Positions 41,862 to 53,319 of a stretch of DNA of 64,000 nucleotides are shown here, piece after piece. Origin of the DNA: Paraspadella gotoi (taxonomy: Eukaryota > Chaetognatha). Below the pieces are notes generated by a model. It had not been told where the DNA came from. It worked only from the letters and a program-made list of their open reading frames with translations, and did no database searches. A program made the position numbers and the translations under genes. Each line of letters starts with the position of its first letter. The first letter of the stretch is position 1. The stretch spans positions 8,257,523 to 8,321,522 of the forward strand of contig CM119264.1 in NCBI GenBank assembly GCA_051294375.1, written 5' to 3'.

Positions 41862-42397
41862 GACAACGACTTTCAATTCAAAGAACCACAACAAAGATAN
41901 NNNNNNNNNNNNNNNNNNNNNNNNGAATCTTCCACATCCACAAGGTGATTTAATGATAAACAATTAATAAATTAATCAATAAATAAATTAATACATTAAT
42001 TATTTAATTATAAAAAATTGTTTTTAATATCTGCATATAGGGAAAAGTCTCCAGCAGTCCCAAGAAACACAACAACAACAACAAGACACTCAAATGTAGA
42101 GCCTTCTACATCAACATCCACAAGGTGATTCAATAATAAACAATTAATAAATTAATCAAATAAATAAATCAATTATTTAATTATGTAAATAAGTAAGTAA
42201 ACAAAATTATTTTTTCAACTTACAGGTTGAAAACAAGCCAAACAATGAGAACAACAACAACAATGGCGGCATCAGACACAACCCAAGAGACAAACACATC
42301 AGACATAAAGTGATTTAATGATAAACAAATTAATAAATTAATTAAGGAAATACAAATAAAAAAAATGTTTTTCAATTTTCAATTTTTTTTTTCAGTC
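41862..42397 (+). CDS. Secreted Asn-rich protein, array of duplicated 84-nt exons
   Basis: Exons: about 41,862-41,944 (with a 25-base gap), 42,041-42,124, 42,226-42,309, and the start of another at 42,396 before a gap. The two complete exons are exactly 84 nt, phase 0 on both sides, 28 residues each. Both carry an NNNN run and end in basic His-Lys. Each is followed by nearly the same intron opening (GTGATTTAATGATAAACAAT). This is a tandem exon-plus-intron duplication that extends a secreted Asn/Lys/His-rich protein whose signal peptide is at 30,393. The array continues into the gap. Confidence 0.55.
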
Positions 42398-42422
42398 NNN
42401 NNNNNNNNNNNNNNNNNNNNNN

Positions 42423-43257
42423 TCTCGATTCAATTATCAATCTACCGAAACATTCGTCAATTTCCGATAGTTTGGAAGTGTGAGAAAACCTCGATCTTGA
42501 TCCAAAAAAACCCTATTATGGTTATTTCATCATTTTTCATCTTTTTTGAAATTCACAAAAAAGTTTGTGTGAAACTTTAACATCTAATTTTTCCAAATAT
42601 TTTCAAGGCTTGTGCATTTGAGCTTTGAGCAAGATATTTGTAGTATTAATCTCCAATTTTCGATACGTTTGTTTTATTAAATTGAATGTTTTGAATTAAG
42701 TTTTTGATATTTTTAGAGATAGATATGGTTCTATGACAGTCATAAAGGTACGGAGAGTTCTATGACAAGTTTCATTGATGCATATGGATTACCTCACCTC
42801 TCCCAAAATATTAATGAGTTCTTTTCAAGATTTTGTTTGACTGATCTATACTCGGCACCATCTATCTTTTAAAAAGACAATTATTTAAATTGAAATCTTA
42901 TATAAAAACAAAAAACTTTAAAAAACTTAATTATTAAAAAACTAAAAAAAAGCCCATCTTAAAATAAAATACAAACTAAAACAAAATAAAAATAAGGGCT
43001 GGATGAACAAGGGGCGCAAATTATAACATGTAAAGAAATAATTCTGGGTAAAACATGTAAAAACATTTGCATAATCTGGGATATATGTAAAATGCTATCT
43101 ATATCTGGAATATGAAGTAAAAAACAATATTCAATATTCTGGTAAATATTTCAGTAGGATAAAGAAAATGGTTAATTTTTCAATAATTCTTGCAGACATA
43201 TATGAGATGTAACATTATCTCTCAAAATAATGAAAAATTAGAGAAGAATGTGTCCGT
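42423..43257. other. AT-rich left edge of the virus-like cluster
   Basis: It begins after a 25-base gap. From about 42,720 the sequence is the reverse complement of DNA ending near 56,900. No gene is visible; the matching right-hand sequence at 56,448-56,590 shows that this copy is corrupted by indels. Confidence 0.5.
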
Positions 43258-43345
43258 GCAAAAAAGAAAAATACAATGCAAAAAAGAAAATTACAATGCA
43301 AAAAGAAAAATACAATTGCAAAAGAAAAAATACACGCAAAAGAAA
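43258..43345. repeat. Tandem repeat, about 19-bp unit (AAAAAGAAAAATACAATGC)
   Basis: Four to five units, mirrored at 56,225-56,335 in the other arm. Frames read as Lys/Gln/Cys repeats. Confidence 0.8.
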
Positions 43346-44179
43346 AAGCCAAAAGAACATCAGAAATTTGTTATGGCTATTACTAAGACTATAAGACACA
43401 AATTTTAGAGAAAATGTGCTCAACACAAACGCTTTTAATTCGAAAATACGCAATAAAAAAAAATAAAAGAACATTTGTGCTCTACCCTGTATAAATTATT
43501 ATAATATTCATATACATTTACAATTAGATTAAAAATTATATATTTAGGGTTAGTTTAGGGGGACAGGGTGAATAAATGTAAATATTTAATCTAAATGTAA
43601 ATGTATATTTAAAATTGAGAAAAAAACGATCAGAGAGCAATGTTTTCAGCTTCAGAATAAAGAAGGAAGTGGAAAGAGGTAAGAGGGATAGGGAATGCAT
43701 TACTATTAAAAAAAAAAAAAAAGTAATGGTGGATTCAAAAAACTCATTCGAGAGAAAAATGTGATATAACATGATACTCGTGGTAAAATACTTGTGTCGG
43801 TCAAAAAGTAAAAAAAATATTATCCAACAAATTACAAGATTTATCCATTGATGAAGTAATACTTTTTTACTTTCTTTTCTTCTTTCTTTACTTGGGTCAA
43901 AGCTTTATCCAATTGATGGTAAATTATAAGGGAATTTATTTAATCCGTTTAATCAATTAAAAATTTTAATTTTCCCTGTTAAAAATCATTCTAGAATCTT
44001 TTTTTGTTTTTTTCGATCATTAGGATCAAAACTGTCTGGCAAATTTGCTAAATACGTTTTTATTTCTGGATAAATAATTGGATAAATCTTGTCTTATGAG
44101 TAAATAGAAAAACAACTAAAATAAAAAAAAACCCCTTATTTTATTCTTATTCGCTCACCTTAACAAAAGTAAAAATAAA
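43346..44179. other. AT-rich arm DNA, nothing recognised
   Basis: Mirrored by 55,371-56,150. It contains a TTTAGGGTTAG motif at about 43,544. No supported gene. Confidence 0.5.
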
Positions 44180-44470
44180 TAAAAAAACCCCTCTAACCTA
44201 AACCCAATCCGCCCGCCAAACTCATCCTCCCCACCTCTTCCTCCTCGAAAACGTGGCCCAACGGGCGACGGCGGTCGTCGGACTCCGCCTCCGCCACGCC
44301 GTCCGCCGCCACAGGCTTTGCGTTGCCTCCGCCGCCTCGCGACGCCGCCGCTCCCGCGCTCTCCCCGCCGCCGCTTCGCCCTTTGATAGTGACGAGGAGG
44401 ACGAGAAGAGGAGGAAGACGGCGGCGCCCTCCGACTCCCGCTTGAGATGAGATGCTGTGGAGTAAAACAA
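44180..44470 (-). CDS. Hydrophobic, Arg/Gly-rich frame of the virus-like cluster (left copy)
   Basis: GC-rich island in AT-rich DNA. On the minus strand it reads an Ala/Val/Phe/Leu segment, then Arg/Gly-rich and acidic codons, and stops near 44,180. The right copy at 54,895-55,362 has the same order with a cleaner hydrophobic helix. The frame differs between copies, so exact coding is uncertain. Strong codon GC bias marks it as real coding DNA of the element rather than host intergenic DNA. Confidence 0.35.
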
Positions 44471-44749
44471 TTTAAAGTTTATGAGAGAATTTAAACTGAA
44501 AAACGAGAATGGAAAAGGAAGGGACAAGGAAAGAGCAAAAACGTAAGCCATAGAGAGGTAATAGAGAGTAAAGAGGAGTATGGGTAGGGAATGAAGAAAA
44601 AGAATGAAGAATGAGTTAAGGAGAAATGAGAAAGAATCATTATCATCTCGATTGACGCGGTTTATACTTATTTTTAACCAGGGTAAACTTTACACACGAA
44701 CTCGATGAAGCTTACTTAATCGAATTTATCCGATCTCCGCGCTCACCTC

Positions 44750-45300
44750 CGGTCTCGTCGCCGCCTCCGCCTTCGCCGTCCGTTTTTAGAGAAACAAAAG
44801 TAATTGTATTTAGAATCAATTAAAAAAATATTTAATTTATCTTGTACACATAAAAAAAATATTAGTAAAATTCTTTACAAGATGACGCATGTCGGCACGC
44901 ACAATGACCAAGACGAAAAGCAACGATCCGATAAACGCGCTGACATAAAATAAATATAAAAAGGAATTGGTTAGTAAAACGAAAATTGACAACTGAACAC
45001 TACGTTCCTTACTGGAATCAGATCCCGTTTGGTAAAATAATTTGAAAACCACCATTGCGTGGTTGGATTCCAAGCTCTGTAGATAGTTTGGTTTTCAAAG
45101 TATTAGATAAATATTTTTCTATACACTTACTAGTTATAGTTAACTTACTGTCTGTGCGTGTTGAGTGACCGGCGTCGGACTTGGCGCTCCCTCTTGTCGC
45201 CGTTTATACCTGTCTTCGTGGTCGTTGGTCGGACTTGTCTTCGTCGTTGTCCTCGGTCTCCCATTCCTTGTATCATTGGCGCTTTCCGCTCACAGGTTTT
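44750..45300 (-). CDS. Acidic, membrane and Gly-rich protein of the virus-like cluster (left copy)
   Basis: Three exon-like pieces on the minus strand. At 45,300-45,160 is an Asp/Glu/Asn/Lys-rich piece with donor GTAAGT. At about 45,073-44,880 is an exon with hydrophobic helices (SIFVLLTNSFLYLFYVSAFI, then GSLLFVLVIVRAD). At about 44,805-44,750 is a Gly/Glu-rich end. The same pieces in the same order occur at 53,320-53,921 on the plus strand. Indels prevent an exact protein. The family is unknown; a virion or host membrane role is only a guess. Confidence 0.4.
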
Positions 45301-45419
45301 TGCAATTAGATGTAAAATATTGATATATTTAGGGTTTATGAGTGTAGGGGACGAGTTAATAATAATAGAATTTAATCAAAATGAGTAATAATGTTATATG
45401 TATCCAGATGCGAACGAGA

Positions 45420-46660
45420 ATAGAGGAAGCGAAGAGGAAAGCAGAGGCTGAAGTCTTGGAGAGGAACAACATATGATCAGGATTAAAGGAAGAAAATTAT
45501 CGAATTAATTGATTGTTACTATGTTAACAAATAAATATAGTTAAAAAATTGACGTAACAGGAACTCAGTTATTCGGAGTTGTCTACATTTAGTGAAGTGT
45601 GATGTACCACAAGTCTTATGTAAATGGGACTGAGTAAAAGAGATTGTGTAACGAGTATTAGATAATGTAAAGATTGCTCTACCGACCGATCGAGGACCGA
45701 AGAGAGCACTTTTGCGAAATGGTGTCGAGATAAAACAAAGATCATTAAAGAGGTTGGTTTCGACCAGTTTTCAATTTTTTTTAAGAGAGGAAAAAATTAC
45801 GATTGGAGAAATAATATTTCGATTTTTTAACAGTACGACGGAAAGATGTTCATTCCCTATTTTCCTACATTACGATTGGAAAAGATGGAAACGGACCCCT
45901 GCAGAAATAGCATACGGAATGAGATAGATAGATAGATATGATAGATAGAAGGAGAGGCACAAGAGAGAGATGTGAGAAAGAGGAGAGAGTGGAGAGCTCA
46001 ATATCTATTGCCAAATGTAAACCTTTGGTCTCGCCGCCCAAAGCATCAACCCAATTATGAGGAAGAAGTCCGACTCTTCTCTCTCCTTTTCTCTTTCTCT
46101 CTTCTCTTCTCTCTCTCTCTCTCTCCTTCTCTCTCTCTCTCTCTCTCTCTTCTCTCTGTCTTCTCTCCCTCTTCTTCTTTCCTCTTCTGTACCTATTGAC
46201 CCTCGAATTGAATAAAAAAGGCATAACCGAATGAGGATTGCGAACATACAAAAATCTACTCTACTTTAAAACTGCACAATGCCTGGGGCAGCTATTGGCC
46301 ATATATTGCATCATGGATGTTCTCATATTAATGTCACTTATGATGCGTTCAGACAACTTTGTCACGGATATATGAAAATAGATCCTTTGTACTATTGACC
46401 ATTACCATCCTATGGAGGTAAGATACATGAATATTTACTAGATCGTACTTAACTCTATCATACTTTCTACATTTTTTATCTTCGGCCTCATGTTAAGGTT
46501 TTCGGAGTAGAAAATATTCTGTGAGCGAACAAGAATCGCAGCATTTATTACGCCTTTACGAATGTATCAGAATGGTTTTTCGTTGTAATACCGTAGTGGA
46601 AACGAGATCATAACGAATGCAGAGGATTGAACAGAGAATAGTCAAAAAATGTTCGGGATA
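45420..46660 (+). pseudogene. Polinton-type DNA polymerase fragment, broken
   Basis: It corresponds to 61,430-62,310 of the better polymerase copy, including the region ending at the first intron (GAGGTAAGAT near 46,420). Multiple indels and stops break the frame. The intron acceptor reads TTTTATCTTC where the better copy has TTTTAGCTTC. It cannot encode a functional enzyme as assembled. Confidence 0.75.
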
Positions 46661-46719
46661 TTGTGACAATCGGGTCGGGATAAGTGGGGATCAAAAAAAA
46701 GAACAAATAAAAAATTAAA

Positions 46720-47469
46720 CGATCTTTTGGGGGGGCAGAAGTGGAAATGGGGGCGTTGTGGGGTGCGGACTCACTGGGGTTGGGAGGTCAAAATCACTGG
46801 CCCAGTGAGGAAGGTGGCAAATGCCAATTTTGCCTTCTTTTAACGACGAAGACTGGTCTCCGTCGTCTAAACTGAAATGTTTTTTTAAAAAATTCCTCCT
46901 TTTCCAAGGGATTAACTTATCACGATCCTCCACCGAATCTCGATTATCTTCGATTTGCGGTGGTGTAAGTCTAATTCCTCTGGAGGTTTTTTTCGTTTTG
47001 TTAAAAAGTTCGCGAGTTTTTTGTTCTTTTCATCCGATTTCTTCCTTCAATTTTTTTCTTTTGTTCTTTCAAATTTATTGTTCTTGTCTCGCGGTAGCGA
47101 GTCTAAGACGCAGTAACGAGCATGTTACTGCGTTCAGCGTCTTTCGATATAGATCACAACCGGTTGATCTGCGGTGCTTGGTTTTCCGACAAAAGGGGCT
47201 CCCAGCCCCCTTTGTCGTTTCCGTGTCGCCGCCGCTTGCGACCGCCACCAAGTTCGTGGATGGTTTGTCGCGCGAATAATTGTTGCCGCGACAGATGTCG
47301 CGGTGATGTGATAGAGGGTGGTGTGATTTTTTTGTGAACGCCCTCGGCGGCCGCCAGCTTGTAGTCGCAACGCTGGCGGGAGCGGCGAGGACGGATTTTT
47401 GTTGACTAGTCTCTGTCTTTTTATATATTAAACAATTTGACATAAGCAAAATAAATGGTGGGCATCCAT
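46720..47469 (-). pseudogene. CxC-motif/coiled-coil family unit, copy A1
   Basis: It starts at 47,469 with MDAHHLFCLCQIV, then frame-shifted Pro/Arg-rich sequence, LLRLRLATARQEQ, a Lys/Glu coiled-coil-like stretch, and an acidic end followed by a Pro-rich tail (VSPHPTTPPFPLLPP). It is one of five copies in the window; each has different frame breaks. Function unknown. Confidence 0.5.
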
Positions 47470-47829
47470 TTGAAGATCGAGGAAAAAACAAAGCGAGAAC
47501 GGTAAAGAGAGAATACAATTTGGGATGGTAGGAAACAAGGATGAAGAATCGGAGGACTTGGTCGGGGATAAACCGGGGATCAAAGTTGGGATAAAATTTT
47601 GAAAAATGAAAAAACGGAGAATCAAAAAGGATAGACGAGAAAAGAGCAAAAAGCGTAAAGCGAGCGATAGGTAGAGATAATGCATGCGGGGATAGGTGGG
47701 GACAAGGGTGAGAAAATTGGGGAATCGGGTCGGGGATAAGTGAACATTAAAAAGGGAAATGACGAATAACGAGGATGGAATAATAAACTAAAACTACGAT
47801 ATATGTACATGGGGGTGGGGACTCACTGG
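47470..47829. repeat. Spacer repeat between CxC units (two internal copies of about 110-120 bp)
   Basis: GATAGGTGGGG/GATAAACCGGGG-type segments recur about every 115 bp. The same spacer occurs inverted at 51,100-51,465 and 58,270-58,640. Confidence 0.6.
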
Positions 47830-48559
47830 GTCGGGAGGTAAAATCATGACCCCAGTGAGGAAGTGGCAAATGCAATTTGCCCACATTTTTTAACTGACGA
47901 GACTCTGGTCTCCGTCGCTAAACCATTAAGGTTTTTATAATTTCATCCTTTTCCAGGAGGAAGGTGTCCCGATCCCTCCACCGCGATCTCAATAATTTTC
48001 GATTTGCGGTGGAGGAAGTCTAATTCCTCCTGGAGCGAAATTTTCATTTTTTTGAAAGTATTTCAGTTTTTCTCCTTTCCTTCAGTTCTGTTTTTTAATT
48101 TTTCGTTTCTGTTTTTAAATTGATTTGCTCCTGCCTCGCACTTGCCGAGTCTCAGGCGCAGTAACGAGCAAGTTACTGCGCAGTGTCTTTCGATACAGAT
48201 CAACCGGCTACCGGTTGGATCTGTGGTGCTTGGGGTGACAAAGAGGCTCCACGCCACTTTGTTTTGTTCGCGTCCGCCGCCGCTTGCGACGGCACCAAGT
48301 GGTGCGATCGGTTGTCCGGCGGCGTAAAAAATCTTGGTTATGAGGATAACGTGGGAGGTGGGGTAGGCTTCGGTGTAGGGGGTTTGGGTTGAGGATTGAC
48401 CTCGGCGTCGACGTGAAGATTGACCTCGGCGGCCGCCAGCTTGTGCTCGCAGTGTGCTGGCGGAGCGACGAGGTCGGGTTTTGGTTGTGCATAATTTCTC
48501 CTCCGTTTGAAAATAAGACAGATTTTACATAAGCAAAATGGATCGTGGTCTTTTTCCAT
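47830..48559 (-). pseudogene. CxC-motif/coiled-coil family unit, copy A2
   Basis: An ATG at 48,559 opens MEKDHDPFCLCKICLIFKRR, then a Pro-rich segment (NPQPKPPTPKPTPPP), and the frame breaks. The LLRLRL...ASARQEQ and Lys/Glu coiled-coil parts follow in another frame. GCTTATATAGT at 48,563-48,573 is a TATA box directly before the ATG. Confidence 0.5.
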
Positions 48560-48706
48560 TTTGCTTATATAGTTTTCTGATTAGGGAAAAAAAGATTCGA
48601 AATTTATTAAAGGAGTAGGATTAGTTTCGAAATACTAACAATAAAATAAACTAGCGCGTCGAGTAGCCCACAAATTATTGAGGTTCGTTTATTTCATACA
48701 CTTTTT

Positions 48707-48964
48707 CTAAGATACTTTAAGACGATAATTTCGAGCGCTAAAATGCGAATATGATGCAATGAGGTCCGCAAGTACTCGCAAAATCATTTGTATACAAAAA
48801 TCGTTATAAAAAATTTCATTCAAAATTTTTTTTTTTCTTTTTCTTTTTTCAAGTAATTCGCAATGAGGATTAAGCAAGGAGAATTTCTCAAGAATCAAAA
48901 TAAGTGAGAGACCTCTTTCTTTTAAAAAAACCCGACCAATGATTGCCTCGTCGGTTTGAGGCAT
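48707..48964 (-). CDS. Hypothetical 85-residue protein of the virus-like cluster
   Basis: An uninterrupted frame begins MPQTDEAIIGRVFLKERGLS, has a hydrophobic centre and a Lys-rich run, and ends SARNYRLKVS. Related sequence occurs at 54,300-54,680 (same orientation, broken) and 57,034-57,290 (opposite orientation, ending SARNMILKIS), so the C-terminus is conserved across three copies. The family is unknown. Confidence 0.4.
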   Translation of the reverse strand: MPQTDEAIIGRVFLKERGLSLILILEKFSLLNPHCELLEKRKRKKKILNEIFYNDFCIQMILRVLADLIASYSHFSARNYRLKVS

Positions 48965-49109
48965 CCATTGGCTATGAAAATCGAAAAATCTGGGGGATCG
49001 CCCGGCAAGCGATCCGCGGGGAAACGTTCCTAAATAGAAACGAGAACATTGAGAATCCGTAAGAAAGAATCTTTATCGATAAAGAGAGAATTCATGTTTC
49101 TTTTTTTTT

Positions 49110-49665
49110 TTTTAATAATCCTAAACTTAGTTCGCGATTATAATTTAGGAGCAAATTGACGCTATATTCGGCGTACACTAATATTATTAACGAAGGGTTA
49201 TCGAAGAATTTTTATAGTTTTAATTCTAATCTCGAACTACAGGTCTGTCGAACATGTGTGGTCTTCGGTAAAGACTGAACCTTCCCAGTATCGAGATAAT
49301 AAAATGTTAATCTTTCACGTATTCGTCGTAACTTATAGGGCACGGTATGTAGTATTAAAGAAATGTGAAACTAAAGTATAATAAGCTCTTGATAATTTCC
49401 ATTTGTAAAAGTTTAAGTTTTGAATGCCGTTTTTTTCCGGGCTTTTTACTCCGTCCAAACTCAAAGAGATCGATTCCAAATCGAAATGGTTAAAATTCAA
49501 ACAGAGATTTGGCGATGTCCCGGAGAAACTGACTTTGTTTACGCGGATTATTACCGTCTCTGGACGATTAGTTTTTGATAAAATTAAATTTTCTATATAG
49601 GACGCTCTTATGACCGCTAGGGTATTACAGTGGGGTCGAACCATAGAAAACCGGGTAGGCATCAT
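49110..49665 (-). CDS. Polinton/adintovirus major-capsid-like protein, C-terminal part
   Basis: The frame from 49,665 reads ETVIIRVNKVSFSG, then LCLNFNHFDLESISLSLDG, matching the family known as F54H12.2-like (double jelly-roll major capsid): a V.V.......F.G motif, then NPFNF.HF....L...DG. A second frame further on reads RLELK and IILVYAEY, matching that family's terminal RLE.KF...VIVYAE. A frame break lies between them, and the N-terminal half is absent. Upstream at about 49,750-49,815 there is an intron-like GTATTT...CAG segment. As assembled it cannot form a capsid protein. Confidence 0.6.
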
Positions 49666-50059
49666 TATTCCTCCTTTTCGGTTATTTTTTTCTCAATGTT
49701 GAGCTTTAAAGATGGTAACATAATAATTTTTAATTGAGGCAATGCAAAGACTTACTGCTGCATGCAAATATATTATTAATTAAAATTTTTTTTAAAATGT
49801 TGAATTATGAAAAAAAATACCTGTTTCCTTCGAAATGGTGTCAGCAATTTCATATAAATTGTACAATTATAATTTCAATTCGTGAGAATTTTTGATTGCC
49901 TGAATTCTAAGGTTAAGGAATGAATTTCCCACTAAAAATTATTGATCCCGTCCTGAAGTTTCGCATCCCTCGCACCCTATGGCACGATAGGGTGCTTTGA
50001 TATATAGATCATCAGGTCCAAATATGAAGACCTTATATTATGAGTGTCCCTGATAGGGC

Positions 50060-50203
50060 TTAATCCGTCGTCTGCGTTTGTCGTTGCTTGTCCTGTCCTC
50101 GCCGGGAATTTGTTTTACTAGATTTTTTAATTGCTTATGATAAAAGTAAAATAATTACAATCAAAACGATTAAGGCGTTTGATGTTGCTATTAATCTTTT
50201 CAT
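50060..50203 (-). CDS. Small single-pass membrane protein, copy 1 (frame-broken)
   Basis: ATG at 50,203 opens MKRLIATSNALIVLIVIILL, a single hydrophobic helix, followed after a one-base break by a basic tail. The better copy is 63,815-63,943. Both lie on the minus strand just upstream of capsid-like sequence. Confidence 0.4.
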
Positions 50204-50244
50204 GTTATTCCCGACGAGGCGTCAGGTAGGCGGGTGTTCTTGTG

Positions 50245-50397
50245 CACCAAAGGAGGCCTTCGTCGGAGGCGGAAACGCCAATGACAAGAATGGGGAGGAC
50301 GAGGACAACGACCACGAAGACAAGGACAACGACCACGAAGACAAGGACAACGAAGACAAGGACAACGGCGACTCCGGCTCCTCAACGGCAGAAGTAA
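50245..50397 (+). CDS. Acidic repeat exon (Glu-Asp-Lys-Asp-Asn)
   Basis: Frame APKEAFVGGGNAND continues into tandem DNDHEDK units and ends at GCAGAA|GTAAGC. The tail GGCTCCTCAACGGCAGAAG matches the end of the acidic exon at 53,440-53,458, so it belongs to the acidic-membrane-Gly family. Its first 43 bases match host-side DNA at 27,716-27,758. Confidence 0.4.
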   Translation, partial: HQRRPSSEAETPMTRMGRTRTTTTKTRTTTTKTRTTKTRTTATPAPQRQK

Positions 50398-50464
50398 GCT
50401 AACTCATAACTAAGTATGTGTATTAGAAGAATATTTATCTAATACTTAAAGAGAGAGGATTTCA

Positions 50465-51095
50465 CGTCGACGCCGAGGTCATCTCACCAAAACCCTACAA
50501 CGCGAAGGCTACCGCACTTCCCCACGTTATCCTGCAATCAACAGCCAAGATTTTTAACGCCGCCGCGACAAGCGATCGCACCAACTGGTGCCGGTTCGCA
50601 AGCGGCGGCGGACGGCGAAAACACAAAGTGGGGCTGGAGCCTCTTTGTCCACCCAGCATACAGGATAAGCCGGTAAGCGCGGTTGGATCTGTATGCGAGG
50701 AAGACAGTGGCGCAGTCACTTGGCTCGTTTACTGCGCTGAGACTCGCAAGTGGCGAGGCAAGAGCAAATCAATTTAAAACCACAAAACGAAAAATTAAAA
50801 AGCAGAACTGGAGGAAAAGGAGGAAAAAACTGAAATACTTTCAAAAAAATGAAATTCGCTCCAGGAGGAATTAGACTTCCTGCCACGCGAAATCGAAAAT
50901 TATTGAAGATCGCGGTGGAGGTCGGGACACCTTCCTCTGGAAAGGATGAAATTAATAAAAACTTTATTTTAAGCGAACGGAGACAGAGTCTTCGTCGTTA
51001 AAAATGTGGCAAAATTGCATTTGCCACGTTCTGACTGGGGTCACGTGATTTTTACCTCCCGAGCCCCAGTGAGTCCCCCCCCATGTACATATATC
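50465..51095 (+). pseudogene. CxC-motif/coiled-coil family unit, copy B1 (5' end missing)
   Basis: Inverted counterpart of 47,830-48,430. It lacks the CxC start, contains the Ala/Arg core and the Lys/Glu stretch (KKLKYFQKNEIRSRRN in one frame), and is broken by indels. Confidence 0.5.
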
Positions 51096-51466
51096 CGTAG
51101 TTTATTTTTATTCGGCATCTCGTTATTGTTCGTCATTTTTCCGCTTTTTTAATGTTCACTTAATCCCCGGACCGCGATTCCGGCCAATTTTCTGCAGCCC
51201 TTTGTTCCCCACCTATCGCATGCCAATATCTCTACGCTATCGCTGCGCTTTAGCTTTTTGGCTCTTTTCTCGTCTATCTTTTCTGGATTCTCCGTTTTTC
51301 GTCGAATTTTTTCAAAATTTTTTATCCCGACCCACTTGATCCCCGTTTATTCCGCCGACCAAGTCCTCCGATTCTCTTCGATCCTTGTTTCCTAGCCAAT
51401 GCCAATTGTTATTTCTCTCCTTTAACGCGTTCTCTCGCTTTGTTTTTTTTCGCCTCGATTCTTCAA

Positions 51467-52235
51467 ATGGAAGCCGGCACCCATTCATTTTGCTTATGTC
51501 AATGTGTTTAATATATATAAAGAAGAGATTATGTCAACAAAATCCGTCTCGCACTCCCGCCAGCATTGGCGACTACAAGCTGGCGGCCAGCCGAGGGCGT
51601 TCATCAAAAAAATCACACACCGGCTGCATCACATCACCACCGGCGAGCATTGGTCGCGGCAACATTATTACGGCGCGACACCCATCGCACCCACTTGGTG
51701 GGGTCGCGAAGGCGGCGGCGACCACGGGAAGCGACAAAGGGGGCTGGAGCCCGCTTTTGTCGGAAAAGCCAGCACCGGCAGATGCCACCGGTTCGGATCT
51801 ATATCGAAAGGACAGCTGACGCAGTTAACATGGCTCGTTACTGCGTCTTGAGCTCGCTACGCCGGAGACAAGAACAATTAAATTTGAAAGAACAAAGAAA
51901 AAATTGAAGGAAGAAAATCGATGAAAGAACAAAAAACTCGAACTTTTTAACAAAACGAAGAAAACGCCTCCAGGAGGAATTAGACTTCCTCCACGCAAAT
52001 CGAAGATAATCGAGATTGCGGTGGAGGATCGTGATATTATCGCTTGGAAAAGGAGGAATTTTTAAAAACATTTCCAGTTTTAGCGACGGAGAACCAAGTC
52101 TTCGTGTTAAAGAAGGTGGCAAATTGCATTGTGCACCTGTCGCTCACTGGGGTCAGTGATTTTGACACTTTCCCAACCCCAGTGAGTCCGCCACCCACAC
52201 CGCCCCCATTTCCACTTCTGCCCACCCCAAAAGAT
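51467..52235 (+). pseudogene. CxC-motif/coiled-coil family unit, copy B2
   Basis: ATG at 51,467 opens MEAGTHSFCLCQCV then a stop, like copy A1. The downstream core, coiled-coil-like and Pro-rich parts follow in shifting frames. Confidence 0.5.
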
Positions 52236-52389
52236 CGTTTAATTTTTTATTTGTCCTCTTTTTTTTTTATCCACTTATCCCGGAACCCGATTGCTCAATT
52301 TCCCCAGAACATTTTTGACTATGTCTCGTTCAATCCATCTGGGCATTCGTTATTGAATCTCGTTTCCACTACGGTAATTACAAGCGAAA

Positions 52390-53205
52390 ACCACTTCTGA
52401 TTACATTTCGTAAAGGCGTAATAAATGTGCGATTCTTGTTCGGCTCAACAGATATTTCTACTCCGCAGAACTTTAACATGACGGCGAAGCTAAAAATGTG
52501 TAAACGTAATGATAAGCTTAAGTAACGCATCTAGGTAAATATTCCATGTATCTTACCTCCATGGGATGGTTAATGTCAGATAGTAACGAAAGGATTATTT
52601 CATAATATCCGTGACAAAGTTGTCTGAACGCATCATAAGTGACATTATATGAGAACATCCATGATGCAATATATGGCCAATAGCTGACGCCAGGCATTGT
52701 GTTTTAAAGTAGAGTAAATCTTTTTAGTATGTTGTAATCCTCTTCGGTTATGCCTTTTTTATTCACTTCGTCCGTAAAATGCTAATTTGCCCAAGGAAGA
52801 GTCCGGTTCTCTCAATCTTTCCATGCGTAAGTAGGCAATAGGGAAATGACATCTTTCCGTCGATAATTAAATCGAAATATTTCTCATCGTAATGTTTTCT
52901 TAAAAAATTGAAAACTGGTTCGAACACCTCTTTATGATTTTTTTTATCTCGACAACCTTTCGCAAAAGTGCCTCTCCTTCGGTCTGCATCGTCGTAGAGA
53001 CAATCTTACAATTAAAACTCGTAACAATCTTTTTTACTAGCCTTAAAAAGATTGTGTAAACTCCATGAGAAATCGATAACTGTCGCTGTAGGTTTAAATT
53101 TTACATATTTTGTAACAAGTAAATTCAATTTATTGCATATTTTCTGCTTTCCGCGATCAAGTTTTCCTCCAGCGTCGCGCGCCTTCGTCCTTCTCATGTC
53201 ACTAT
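52390..53205 (-). pseudogene. Polinton-type DNA polymerase fragment, inverted and broken
   Basis: Reverse complement of 61,430-62,310 of the better copy. It includes the acidic-insert tail, the FLREN...YDEKYFDLIIDGK region and the Asp-Val-Leu motif region, with several indels. The intron acceptor AG is preserved here, unlike the 45,420-46,660 copy. Confidence 0.7.
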
Positions 53206-53319
53206 CGGATACATATACATTTACATTTAGATTAAATATTTTATATTTATTAACGCCGGTCCCCTACGCATAAACCCTAAATAGTATAATATTTAATCTA
53301 ATTGCAAAAACTGTGATGC

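Larger units (their letters stand above)
30858..41899. repeat. 11-kb direct duplicate of about 19,220-30,840, rich in indels
   Basis: From 30,858 the sequence re-enters an IQCA1 intron/exon (ACATTATTTACCACTTCG, compare 19,222) and follows the first copy in order: IQCA1 exons 5-1, small membrane gene, MITE, ASB gene, repeats, Asn-rich gene. Differences are mostly one-base indels in homopolymers. About 700 bp of the 25.9-26.9 kb repeats is missing. The copy ends at a 25-base N gap. An unpolished gap fill or redundant haplotype is the best explanation. Confidence 0.85.
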
